IMG/VR virus record: IMGVR_UViG_3300035661_000009
Coordinates: 1 to 64,000 of that record
Direction: 5' to 3' (one strand)
Length of the DNA stretch: 64,000 bases
DNA from: a virus
Below the pieces are notes generated by a model. The model was not told the origin of the DNA, made no database searches, and worked only from the letters and a program-made list of their open reading frames with translations. Both the position numbers and the translations under genes were made by a program. Position 1 is the first letter of the stretch; each line of letters starts with the position of its first letter. This document shows positions 8,108-16,179 of the stretch, piece after piece.

Positions 8108-9145
8108 TTACTTCAGTAAGTGTGAAATTTCATTTACATCTACATCGCCTGCAAGAACGTATCGATTAATTAAATCTCGGTCCGATTTCTTCAAATCATT
8201 GCTTTGGGCTACTTGATTTAACTTCTTTAATACATCTTTGCGATTCATTGATACTGGCTTAGGCTTCTCTAATTCCGACTTGGCTACGAATTGAGCCATT
8301 GAAGTAAACGCCTTTTGTTGCGGGCGAGTAATCATCGTTTCTAGTAAACCCGTTAATCCAGCTAATTGTCTTTCTAATGAAGCAACCTTTTCATCGGTTG
8401 CTTTCTTTAGCTCATCAGCCCATACTGGAGCTTCTGAAGCTTGTAATTGTTCTGGCGGACCACCGGCACCCATTTCTGGAGGCATTCCGCCTGCACCCGG
8501 AGGGCCACCGGCTGGTGAGCCTGAGGCTTCTGGAGGCATTCCGCCTGCACCCGGAGGGCCACCTGCACCTTGATCTGGTGAAGGAGCACCCGGAGCCGCT
8601 GGAGCGCCTGCTCCACCGCTCATACGTTGCATAACTACCGCTCGGAGAGCTTCATAGTGCATTTGTAATTGATCATCAGGAAGCGCAGCATAAGCTTGTT
8701 CTAGAGTTTGTTCATCCCCTTGTTGCTGTTCTGGGGATTCTTGTCCGGGAGGAGCTTCTGCACCTTCTTCGCCACCATCTGCTGGCGGGGTTTCTGATTC
8801 TCCACCACCTTCTGACGCGCCTTCTGATGCACTTTCGCCACCCATATCGGGAGAACCTTCTGGAGCCGAACCTTCTTTCTCTAATTCAAGTTGTTCTGCG
8901 TCTTTCTTAAGACCGCCCTTATTCTCATGAACAATTTGACCTTCTTTGCCCATTTTGGGAGCTTTGTCGTGTAAAATTTGTGCATGACCGGAACTAGCTT
9001 GGCCGACTTCATGGCCACTTGAGCGTTGTCCGCCTGATTCAGCTGATGGATATTGTTTTCCACCTTCTGACTTTAATAGTTCGGGAAGATCCGTTCGGAG
9101 TTCTTCAATAAGTGAGTTAATTTCGTCGTCGGTATATGATTTCAT
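8108..9145 (-). CDS. Capsid scaffold/assembly protein
   Basis: This 345-residue protein is highly acidic and of low complexity through residues 20-235 (Glu, Gly, Ser, Gln, Pro-rich), followed by a helical coiled-coil segment (ATDEKVASLERQLAGLTGLL) and a basic C-terminal helical domain (KDVLKKLNQVAQSNDLKKSD). Such an acidic body with a basic capsid-binding tail is typical of scaffolding proteins that are removed before packaging. It lies immediately upstream of major capsid, has AGGAGG before its ATG, and contains an internal duplicated PPGAGGMPPE segment. No protease domain is visible in it; the protease is a separate gene. Confidence 0.72.
   Translation of the reverse strand: MKSYTDDEINSLIEELRTDLPELLKSEGGKQYPSAESGGQRSSGHEVGQASSGHAQILHDKAPKMGKEGQIVHENKGGLKKDAEQLELEKEGSAPEGSPDMGGESASEGASEGGGESETPPADGGEEGAEAPPGQESPEQQQGDEQTLEQAYAALPDDQLQMHYEALRAVVMQRMSGGAGAPAAPGAPSPDQGAGGPPGAGGMPPEASGSPAGGPPGAGGMPPEMGAGGPPEQLQASEAPVWADELKKATDEKVASLERQLAGLTGLLETMITRPQQKAFTSMAQFVAKSELEKPKPVSMNRKDVLKKLNQVAQSNDLKKSDRDLINRYVLAGDVDVNEISHLLK
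8474..8563 (-). repeat. 36-bp direct repeat inside the scaffold gene
   Basis: Two identical 36-nt copies at 8474-8509 and 8528-8563, in phase within the gene and 54 nt apart, encode the repeated GGPPGAGGMPPE segments. The duplication lies in the low-complexity linker and probably arose by slippage or unequal recombination. Confidence 0.85.
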
Positions 9146-9175
9146 ATAACCTCCTTTTTTTGAGAATCAACTCAA

Positions 9176-9637
9176 TTACATGTCGCCTAGGTCTTTCCAG
9201 TATAGGTCGCTTAGAACATAAGTAGGAGTACCGGTAATATCTGATACAGTAGGGATCGCACCGTTAGCGCGTATATAAACTTCAACGCGGACATGTTGTT
9301 GAGCTAGTTCTAGGAAAACGCGGTTCTTTACAACTTCAGCTACTAGCGAAACGCCAGTTAGACCAGCGGCTTGCTCTAGAACTACTTGAGCAATATGTGG
9401 ACCATACGAGTCTTGAGCAACGCCAACTGAGTTAAACCCAATTGAAGGCATTTCAATTATACGGATTACGACGTTATTTTCGCCAGTAGCGGGGGTGCCG
9501 TCGTTTACTGAAACTACAGGAAAACCTGAAGAATCTAGTGATTCAATTACTGATAAAATCGGGGTCTCTTGCATGCGTAGAGTTAGCTTTTGTGCAAGGG
9601 TACGTGATAAAACTAGTGCTTTCTTAAGTGTGGACAT
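9176..9637 (-). CDS. Hypothetical head-region protein
   Basis: This 153-residue protein starts at an ATG with GGAGA upstream. Charged N-terminal helix (STLKKALVLSRTLAQKLTLR), then a beta-rich body (PVVSVNDG, NNVVIRIIEMPSIG, VRVEVYIRANG), ending with an acidic tail. No transmembrane segment or known motif is seen. It lies between scaffold and an inserted antisense zinc-ribbon gene, in the leftward head operon. A minor head or morphogenesis protein is the simplest guess; the family is not recognised. Confidence 0.45.
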   Translation of the reverse strand: MSTLKKALVLSRTLAQKLTLRMQETPILSVIESLDSSGFPVVSVNDGTPATGENNVVIRIIEMPSIGFNSVGVAQDSYGPHIAQVVLEQAAGLTGVSLVAEVVKNRVFLELAQQHVRVEVYIRANGAIPTVSDITGTPTYVLSDLYWKDLGDM

Positions 9638-9743
9638 TATTGTCTCCTAAAGGGCTATCGCCCGGTGCAACGAAAATTTTAATTACATATAAAGTATTGG
9701 TATCTTTGGAGAACACGCAAAATCGCGAATCAATCTTTTATGC

Positions 9744-10157
9744 ATGGAAATGTTCAAATGTTCAAGATGTGAAGTAACTAAGTCGAGAGACAAGTTCCAT
9801 GAAGTAACTGATAAAAATAGAAATAGACCAGTTACTTCATGGTGTGCGGATTGTCGCAAGACAGCAGATAGAAGCCGAGAGCTTTTTAATTTTGCTTTTA
9901 AAAAATATGGCCAAATCTGTATTTATTGTAAATACCCCAAAAAGAACACCTATCGAGGAGTTTGTAAGAAATGTATGAAAAAGCAGGGCCTAAAAGAATG
10001 TAAACGATGCAAGACAATCCTTTTATTGGCTTTTGATTTTTGGGAAAAGAAAGGGGCTTGTAAACACTGCTTAAGAGAGCAATGGCGAGAAGAAGCTATT
10101 TTAAAGGGTGTTGGAGCTTTAAGCCGCGGGGAACAATTGTCTCAAGATAGGTCTTAG
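9744..10157 (+). CDS. Cys-rich zinc-ribbon protein, antisense insertion, homing-endonuclease-like
   Basis: This 137-residue protein is encoded rightward, against the surrounding head genes, and its 3' end overlaps the GGDEF-like gene by 62 nt. It carries repeated CxxC pairs: C6/C9 with C34/C37, two further pairs in the middle (CIYC, CKKC), then CKRC with CKHC. The outer repeats have the zinc-ribbon layout often found at the N-terminus of phage HNH proteins (compare the endonuclease VII-like gene at 30596). No HNH catalytic His-Asn/Asp-His is visible, so it may be a nuclease remnant, a DNA-binding accessory, or an unusual family member. Its orientation and isolation suggest a mobile cassette. 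The exact start is uncertain since no good ribosome site is seen. Confidence 0.5.
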   Translation: MEMFKCSRCEVTKSRDKFHEVTDKNRNRPVTSWCADCRKTADRSRELFNFAFKKYGQICIYCKYPKKNTYRGVCKKCMKKQGLKECKRCKTILLLAFDFWEKKGACKHCLREQWREEAILKGVGALSRGEQLSQDRS

Positions 10158-10794
10158 ATTTTTCTAATGGTCGCCAATCATCTGGCGGAGCTTCGTGCAA
10201 CTTAGATACATGAATAAACGGCTCTTTGCCTAAATCAAAATGCTTAACCCTTTGGCTGTTTATCATTCCACCAAGAATATCCTTTGCTTCTTGCAATGCT
10301 TGTTCTGCTTGTCCCGGAGAATAGCCAATGCCTACAGAAACGGTGAATTTATGGTTGGTTCCAGACAATACTTCTGTTTCATCTAGCTTTTGTTCTAATT
10401 CTTTAGTAAATCCAAGGGCTTCTTGTGGAGATTTAAATATAATTCTGCTTTTATCCCCACTAACTCTAAAGGCATGAACCTTATATTTCTTAGATAATTC
10501 TAGTATTGAATTAAACATTAGCGAAACGCCTTCATCTCCCATTAATTGGCCATGGGTGTCGCTTAATGCTCCGACCGAATTACCATCAATAGTTACGTGA
10601 ACGCCTGAATTTTTATTAAAAGCCACGAATTTCTTGTAAGAAAATAGATTCCCAAAGTCTGGAAACTGACTATCCTTTTCGATATGATCAGGAAACTCAG
10701 GCTCGGCTGGTTTTTCATAGATAGGCAAGGAAGGATCCATCTTTTGAAGATTTTCCATTCCCTTAAGTAGTTCGAAGTAGTCTTCATTAAACAT
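10096..10794 (-). CDS. GGDEF-like (nucleotide cyclase fold) protein with degenerate active site
   Basis: In this 232-residue protein, residues about 55-175 follow the GGDEF domain layout. VHVTIDGNSVGALSDTHGQ (64-83) matches the first metal-binding strand and the ND.yGH segment. LMGDEGVSLMFNSILEL matches the GD..L helix. AFRVSGDKSRIIF (108-120) replaces RyGGDEFaill, and FTVSVGIGYS (150-159) replaces the TVSiGia strand. ALQEAKD ends the fold. The signature GGDEF is SGDKS: one Asp is kept and the Glu is lost. The first Asp (D70) is present. It could be a catalytically dead nucleotide-binding domain or a diverged cyclase. It overlaps the previous gene by a single base (TAATG) and belongs to the portal/protease chain of the head operon. 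The N-terminal 50 residues are Pro/acidic-rich. Confidence 0.62.
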   Translation of the reverse strand: MFNEDYFELLKGMENLQKMDPSLPIYEKPAEPEFPDHIEKDSQFPDFGNLFSYKKFVAFNKNSGVHVTIDGNSVGALSDTHGQLMGDEGVSLMFNSILELSKKYKVHAFRVSGDKSRIIFKSPQEALGFTKELEQKLDETEVLSGTNHKFTVSVGIGYSPGQAEQALQEAKDILGGMINSQRVKHFDLGKEPFIHVSKLHEAPPDDWRPLEKSKTYLETIVPRGLKLQHPLK

Positions 10795-11240
10795 TAGAAC
10801 TTCTCCATTTTATACTTGCCTAGTTGTACTTGTGCAAATAGCTCTTTTAATTCGTCTTTAGAAATTTGCTTCCCACCAAATATGGTGTTTATTCCGTATA
10901 TTTCAAGTATTTTAGGCTGATCTATCCCATTCCACACAAAATACTTGGCGTCTGGGTCTACATCGCCAAGACTCATTTCAGGAATAACGTCGTCGTGAGC
11001 CCCTTCATTGGCTTGTTTATCAGAAATGACTTTAAAATACGGTGTGTGGCAAAGATGGAATATCTTTTTTGATATTTCTGGAGTTATTGGACCTTCTATT
11101 ACATCTTCCATCAAATTATCGTGATCTTCTAATATGTAGAATTTACCGTTTTTAATAAAAAACTTAGACACTTGTCTTTCTACGGGTTTGCCGTATCCTG
11201 ATTTAATGCTATAGACTCTATAAATTCCGTCTTTTAACAT
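10794..11240 (-). CDS. Hypothetical protein between protease-kinase and GGDEF-like genes
   Basis: This 148-residue protein follows 8 nt after the protease-kinase gene and overlaps the GGDEF-like start by one base. It has beta strands at the N-terminus (GIYRVYSIKSGYG, SKFFIKNGKFYILED) and a helical C-terminus (ISKDELKELFAQVQLGKYKM). No membrane segment, metal motif or known family was recognised. Its tight coupling to both neighbours suggests it works with them. Confidence 0.4.
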   Translation of the reverse strand: MLKDGIYRVYSIKSGYGKPVERQVSKFFIKNGKFYILEDHDNLMEDVIEGPITPEISKKIFHLCHTPYFKVISDKQANEGAHDDVIPEMSLGDVDPDAKYFVWNGIDQPKILEIYGINTIFGGKQISKDELKELFAQVQLGKYKMEKF

Positions 11241-11248
11241 TTAGACTC

Positions 11249-13246
11249 CTAGACCCCGTAGTTCTTATGTGCCGACAAGATATCGCCCATACTGTTCTGA
11301 CCCAATACTGAGGTAGATTGCATTGCTAGTAGTCTTTTAACTGCCTTTTCTACTAATGTCGGGTGGATCTTGCTTTCTTCTAGTTGGCGCTTTAATTCAA
11401 ATGGATCTAAACCTACTAGCCATTTCTTAGCTTCAGGGTGAATGTTTTTTTCATAAATATTTTTACCCTTAATTCTTGCATAATCTTCCAAATATGATGG
11501 AATCTCGTCCTTGTTGTAGTCAAAGGTAAGTGCGTTATCAATAAGCATTACTTTGTTATTACGTTTATCAATCATGTAGTTAGTTTTGTTTCTATCTCTG
11601 TTGCCTAGAACCGTGTCCATAATGGCCATTTTATCTAATTGACCGGTAACCCCTTCTTTATGCAATATTGGACGAGTAGCCGCTGAAGGAGAATCTGGGT
11701 GAAAATGAACCGCTTCAGGCAAGACTTCCATTGCTGAATGTTCTTTGCCACCTTCTGGGTGAGAAAAGAGGGTTGTCGTAGGAACGTTGTCTATACCGAA
11801 AAATCCCTTTGATAAGTTATGGAATATAACCTCTCTTGCTGCCGTCGAAGGTTTTATTTCTTTATCTGGCTCATCCTCATAATCTACGCTTGGCTTTACG
11901 TGGGCAGTTTTGCCGCTGGCTGACTTGTACCAACCATAAGCTGCGTCTTTGTCTTTAATATGCCAAGTGGAAGTTCTTGGATGATCTACAGATTCTTGTT
12001 TAATGTCAATTCCGTGAATTAAATCTTTTTGTTCATGCGTCTTTGTGTGATCAAGACTTGAATGTTTACCACCATCTACATATAAAGCTTCATGAACCTC
12101 TTCTGGCATCTTTATAATAGCGAAGTGACTGCCTTCTTGTTTTCTATTGATCTTATTTATATTGACTTCACTCTGATCGCCTGCTTTGGGTGGTTTTACG
12201 TGAACGTGAGTGTCGTCAACATGAAGCAATTTAAGCTTACTTCCCTTAAATGGCCCGCCAATTAGCTCGATTTCTCCGGGCTTAACCATTTTATCTTTAT
12301 ATTTGATAGCACCTTTTTCTGCTTTTGGCAAATCCGATAATCCATCTTCCTCACTCTTGCGAAATTGGATTTCATTAACCATATCTGAATATTTATCCAA
12401 ATACTTGTCGGCAACATCTGGTAATGAATGTTTAAGAAACTTCTTAAGATAAGGCTTGAACGGCATTTTACCATCATAATCTCTAGCCGCAGCTAGTAAT
12501 TGATTTTTAAAGAACTTCTTTTTTCCAATTACATCTTCTACGGCTAAAGCAGAGCCGCCAGTTAATGAACCGGGAGCGGCATCGCCGCCGCCGAGAGTTA
12601 ACGTCTTTTCTAGAGCTACATCTACCATTTCATATTCCATCTCACTAATGGCAATATATTTTTCGCTCTTTTGAACATCGACCCCAACTTGCTTAACCTT
12701 AGGTTCTGAAACTAGGTTACTAAAACTGCTACGATTACAAGGCTTGATAGTTGCAGCTACTCGACGAGCAATAGTCTTTAATAGATAGTTGCCGTTTCTA
12801 TCAATGGTGCTTCCTTCAATACTGTATCTAATAACAATTGGCAAGCCACGACGATGATAATGTTTAATCATAGCGGCGGCGTCTTTTGCGTTACTATGCC
12901 CTTCTTTGTCAAATAATTCAGAAGCTCCGTAGATAAATGGGAGTTTAATTTCATTCCAAAGCTTAAGCTCTCTCTCAGATTCACAATCTTCTTCGCCAAA
13001 TATTTTCTTAGCGAAGATAATTCTTCCTATGATTACAGAGAAGGTGGCTGATTCTTTTTTGTCTGGATTATTGTGCTCTGTATTCAAAATGCCATCTTCA
13101 TTTAATGATGATATATCAGCGCCCTTAACGCTGATAATTTCTCCTGAAGTATCAATGGCTTCTGTAGCAAAAGCACCATCTATAACGGTGCCATGATCTG
13201 GATAGCGAAGCGCTTCCTCTATTTTAGGATGGAATTTGACTAACAT
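11249..13246 (-). CDS. Prohead protease fused to a PI3/4-kinase-like (protein kinase-fold) domain
   Basis: This 665-residue protein has two recognisable halves. Residues 1-180 form a prohead protease of the T4 gp21/S78 type: GAFATEAIDTSGEIISVKGAD, then NTEHN with candidate catalytic His58, and VIRYSIEG with candidate Ser142 in the position of GFSIEG. Residues about 430-640 look like a PI3/4-kinase or HipA-like kinase: KTAHVKPS (ATP-lysine candidate K451), AREVIFHNLSKGFFGIDNVP, then MDTVLGNRDRNKTNYMID with the catalytic-loop layout D..xGNxDRxxxNY and the metal motif LIDNALTF (568-575). Between them lies LGGGDAAPGSLTGGSALAVE, similar to a stretch of major capsid. It is one base from portal (TAATG). 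The protease matures the prohead; the kinase role is unknown. Confidence 0.72.
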   Translation of the reverse strand: MLVKFHPKIEEALRYPDHGTVIDGAFATEAIDTSGEIISVKGADISSLNEDGILNTEHNNPDKKESATFSVIIGRIIFAKKIFGEEDCESERELKLWNEIKLPFIYGASELFDKEGHSNAKDAAAMIKHYHRRGLPIVIRYSIEGSTIDRNGNYLLKTIARRVAATIKPCNRSSFSNLVSEPKVKQVGVDVQKSEKYIAISEMEYEMVDVALEKTLTLGGGDAAPGSLTGGSALAVEDVIGKKKFFKNQLLAAARDYDGKMPFKPYLKKFLKHSLPDVADKYLDKYSDMVNEIQFRKSEEDGLSDLPKAEKGAIKYKDKMVKPGEIELIGGPFKGSKLKLLHVDDTHVHVKPPKAGDQSEVNINKINRKQEGSHFAIIKMPEEVHEALYVDGGKHSSLDHTKTHEQKDLIHGIDIKQESVDHPRTSTWHIKDKDAAYGWYKSASGKTAHVKPSVDYEDEPDKEIKPSTAAREVIFHNLSKGFFGIDNVPTTTLFSHPEGGKEHSAMEVLPEAVHFHPDSPSAATRPILHKEGVTGQLDKMAIMDTVLGNRDRNKTNYMIDKRNNKVMLIDNALTFDYNKDEIPSYLEDYARIKGKNIYEKNIHPEAKKWLVGLDPFELKRQLEESKIHPTLVEKAVKRLLAMQSTSVLGQNSMGDILSAHKNYGV

Positions 13247-15150
13247 TATCGACCCTTAATTAGTTTTAATGCCTTTTCAATAGAAGCTCTTTCACCTTTG
13301 CTTAACTCTGATCGGGTAAGTAGGCTTTCTAATTGATTAACTCCGGTCATTAATTCATTACCTTGAGAATTAGCTTGTTGTGTTTTTTGTTGCTCTTGTT
13401 GCTGAAGCTGTTGTTGTTGTTGCATTTGTTGCTCAGCCATCTTCTTTTGTTCTTCTTGTTGTTGTCGAGCTTCAATTAACTGCTTTTGAGTAAACCAGAA
13501 TTGATCTCGACGATAGCCATTCATTGGGTCTTTTTTAGCTTCTTTGTCGTCAAAGAAATATTCTTTAATTTCTCCAACAGTAAAATAATTGTCAAGAATC
13601 TTCTGGAACATTTCGTTAAATGGAAATTCGCCGCCCATTTTACGACCGACTTTGGGCTTTTCTACCTTTTCAAGTATTTCGTCCATCGTGCCCCAGATAG
13701 GAGCCCACTCTTGAATAGCGGTTCTTTCTTTTTCAGGAGAATCGGTTTCTAATCCGTGGAATCTAACAGTACAATATTCGGCTAATTCTTTATCTATTAA
13801 TGGAAGAATCTTAGTTGAAAGGAAGTCTTGTAAGTGTGAAAGCAATGGACGGATGCCTACGTCTCTATGCGCTTCAAGCTTGTATTCATTATTTGATTCT
13901 GATAAAGTCTGGGTGTTAGTACCCTTTGACAAATGTGAATAAGCAGGAACTTCGTCTGGCGACATTTGGAACGCAGCTAAGACTACACGACAATTACTAT
14001 CATATAGGTATTGGAATTCCATATCTCTTGAAGCTCCATCCATGGGAGCCCAAGTTACCTTATCTTCTTTACCTACTTTAATTACTGGAGTTTTCCACGA
14101 ATTGCTTACGCTGTTAATAGCCGCATTGAATTGCTGCTTAAGATCTGCTAAGGTGCTAGGGTCTACCTCATCTGAGCTAATAACCATCATGCCCTTCGCT
14201 GCACGTCCGTTTTGGAAATAAAGCTTATTGTGGTTAGTTATATTAATATGGGTAGTTATTGCAGCGAATGCAACATCGATTGGCGTAATTGGATACCCAT
14301 TATTTTCAATATCGGTCGATGGATAGCAGTTCCTTACTATTAACTCATCGGCCTCAAATCCTTGGGCTGGTGTTCCGTTAATTACTTGAAAGAATTTATA
14401 ATCATCAGCTTTGAACTTCTTAGGGTCAAGCTTGAGATTTTTCTGTTCAGAAATTACCCTAATCGCTTCTTTTCTAATGTTCGCATCTATACTGTCGGTA
14501 GGAACTGCGCGATAAACAGTGCCAGCGTCAACTGGCCTAAAAGCATAAAAACCGTTTTTATTGCCCTGGGTGTCTCGTTTGTGAATAACTTCGGTGGCGA
14601 ACCTTCCAAATAATAAGGCGTTTCGAGCGGTTAGATACAAGAAGGTTGATAAGCTCATCATGTCGTCTTCGTCTGTATCTTCTGTATGGCCACAGGTCAA
14701 AAGGATTTCTTGAGCCTTGTCCATTCTGATTCGAAGCTCTTTTGCTTTTTCTTTATCTAAATGCTTGAATTTATGTGGCTTAGGATCTACTCTAAATCCC
14801 CACTCAAAACGATCTTCCAATATTTGACCGAATACAGCACTTTGGTTTGCACGAATATGTAAAATGTTGGCGATCAAATCATCCGTCACTGAAACGCGCT
14901 TTAACAAAATATCGGGTAATTGACCTACTTTGTCATAGAAAATACCCATAAAGCGATTTACGCTCTTTGGATCCTCTTCTAAAGCTAGTCGTTGGATTTT
15001 GTTAGATTTAGTGATACTTGTTAATATGCTCTTAATTAGCGGAGTTACGTTAGGTAACTCGATGTTTTCGCCATCTTCATATTTAGCAAGCACATCTGGT
15101 GTGATTTGATTATCGAGAGCTTCGAATTCAAATCGGGGCTTTTTGGACAT
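13246..15150 (-). CDS. Portal protein
   Basis: The portal dodecamer forms the DNA channel at the capsid vertex and docks terminase. This 634-residue protein starts at ATG with GGAG upstream. Hallmarks are NNGYPITPIDVAFAAITTHI, RAAKGMMVISSDEV and FQMSPDEVPAYSHLSKGTN, the long-helix and wing segments of phage portals. The SESNNEYKLEAHRDVGIRPL region and a Gln-rich tail (QQQEEQKKMAEQQMQQQQQ, about residues 567-585) follow. The length is normal for large phages. It lies directly downstream of TerL and a virion gene and is TAATG-coupled to the protease-kinase. Confidence 0.86.
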   Translation of the reverse strand: MSKKPRFEFEALDNQITPDVLAKYEDGENIELPNVTPLIKSILTSITKSNKIQRLALEEDPKSVNRFMGIFYDKVGQLPDILLKRVSVTDDLIANILHIRANQSAVFGQILEDRFEWGFRVDPKPHKFKHLDKEKAKELRIRMDKAQEILLTCGHTEDTDEDDMMSLSTFLYLTARNALLFGRFATEVIHKRDTQGNKNGFYAFRPVDAGTVYRAVPTDSIDANIRKEAIRVISEQKNLKLDPKKFKADDYKFFQVINGTPAQGFEADELIVRNCYPSTDIENNGYPITPIDVAFAAITTHINITNHNKLYFQNGRAAKGMMVISSDEVDPSTLADLKQQFNAAINSVSNSWKTPVIKVGKEDKVTWAPMDGASRDMEFQYLYDSNCRVVLAAFQMSPDEVPAYSHLSKGTNTQTLSESNNEYKLEAHRDVGIRPLLSHLQDFLSTKILPLIDKELAEYCTVRFHGLETDSPEKERTAIQEWAPIWGTMDEILEKVEKPKVGRKMGGEFPFNEMFQKILDNYFTVGEIKEYFFDDKEAKKDPMNGYRRDQFWFTQKQLIEARQQQEEQKKMAEQQMQQQQQLQQQEQQKTQQANSQGNELMTGVNQLESLLTRSELSKGERASIEKALKLIKGR

Positions 15151-15153
15151 AAA

Positions 15154-16143
15154 TTACTCCGCTGACATTATAACAATATTTAAAGGATTTGTGGTCGAAC
15201 GGTTAACTACGTCCAATTGCCAACATGGACCGGGGCCTTTTTCGAACCAACCTACTTGACTACCAATACTTGATGTTATAGTGTCTAATCTAAGCGAACT
15301 ACCTGTATCGCCATTTAATCGTAAAACGGCTTGTTGATCTACTTCTACTCTAAGAAATCTTTTGGTCTTTGAATAAATGACTAATCCAGTCGCCGTAGGC
15401 GCTACGCCAGTTTCTAATGGAAGGGCTGACGTACTGATGAATTCTATCCAACTCGGGGTTACGGCAGTAATTACATAAGCTTTTCTAGTTACTGCGCTGA
15501 ATCCAGACGATATTTCTACTGTTGAGCCAACTTGAACCAAATCTGAGCTAAAAACTTGGAATTGAGTGTCTGTGATGGGGGTTTGAGCTTCTGCTACACC
15601 AGAAAAAGCTACTCCCGTTTGCCTTACTGCTGTTAATTGAGTCGTCGAAACGCCAATTATTGTCCATAATCCACCGTTTACAACGCTAAATGGGCTAAGT
15701 AAGGAGGCGTCTCCGGTTAAGGTCGTAGGCAGGAATAATGTATCTCCAGTCTGTACAGCGCCAAATATAGCAGAACCAGCCGTAAATGTAGCTGTTGCGT
15801 TGTTATTTATAGCTATAGTTACTAAAACACCTGAAACCGCAACGGTACGAGCAGTTCTAAATACAGGAGCAGTCCCACTAGTGTTAGTAATGCGGTAAGT
15901 TGAGGTTAAGTAAGGATTTAAAGCGATACTAAATAACGATGTATTGTCTATAGAAGTAGCCTGAGCTCCGGTAAATATATTAAGAGTTTGGCCTGGAAGT
16001 AGCTTAACTCGTGACATACTAGGATTAGTTACGGAAATACTTAAGACGTTACGTTTCCAGTCAATAAACCTTTGTTGGGGGTTATTTGTGGCGGTTGCGT
16101 CATCATAAATGTTTACCGTTGATAAAGAATTAAGAAGGGACAC
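15154..16143 (-). CDS. Virion structural protein, beta-rich
   Basis: This 329-residue protein starts at GTG 16143 with GGAG 7 nt upstream. It is Thr/Ser/Ala-rich and has repeated beta modules in which a G-D-(T/V) strand is followed by a G..(W/F) strand, for example VQTGDTLFLPTTLTG and VNGGLWTIIGVSTT. Similar modules occur in the tail proteins at 51018-64000. WFEKGPGPCWQLDVVNRS near the C-terminus is an unusual aromatic segment. Its position between TerL and portal suggests a head fibre or surface protein. No membrane segment or known enzyme motif is present. Confidence 0.5.
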   Translation of the reverse strand: MSLLNSLSTVNIYDDATATNNPQQRFIDWKRNVLSISVTNPSMSRVKLLPGQTLNIFTGAQATSIDNTSLFSIALNPYLTSTYRITNTSGTAPVFRTARTVAVSGVLVTIAINNNATATFTAGSAIFGAVQTGDTLFLPTTLTGDASLLSPFSVVNGGLWTIIGVSTTQLTAVRQTGVAFSGVAEAQTPITDTQFQVFSSDLVQVGSTVEISSGFSAVTRKAYVITAVTPSWIEFISTSALPLETGVAPTATGLVIYSKTKRFLRVEVDQQAVLRLNGDTGSSLRLDTITSSIGSQVGWFEKGPGPCWQLDVVNRSTTNPLNIVIMSAE

Positions 16144-16179
16144 GAGTTTTCTCCATGAACAAAGATTGTTACTAATCGG

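Noticed and set aside
8377-8634. Open frames on both strands opposite or within the scaffold repeat region
   Set aside because: They arise from the GC-rich low-complexity repeat and have no ribosome site; shadows of the scaffold gene.
9655-9672. Small GGGC-loop-GCCC hairpin between head genes
   Set aside because: Only a 4-bp stem with no T-run directly after it on either strand; too weak to call a terminator. The 9638-9743 gap otherwise shows nothing.
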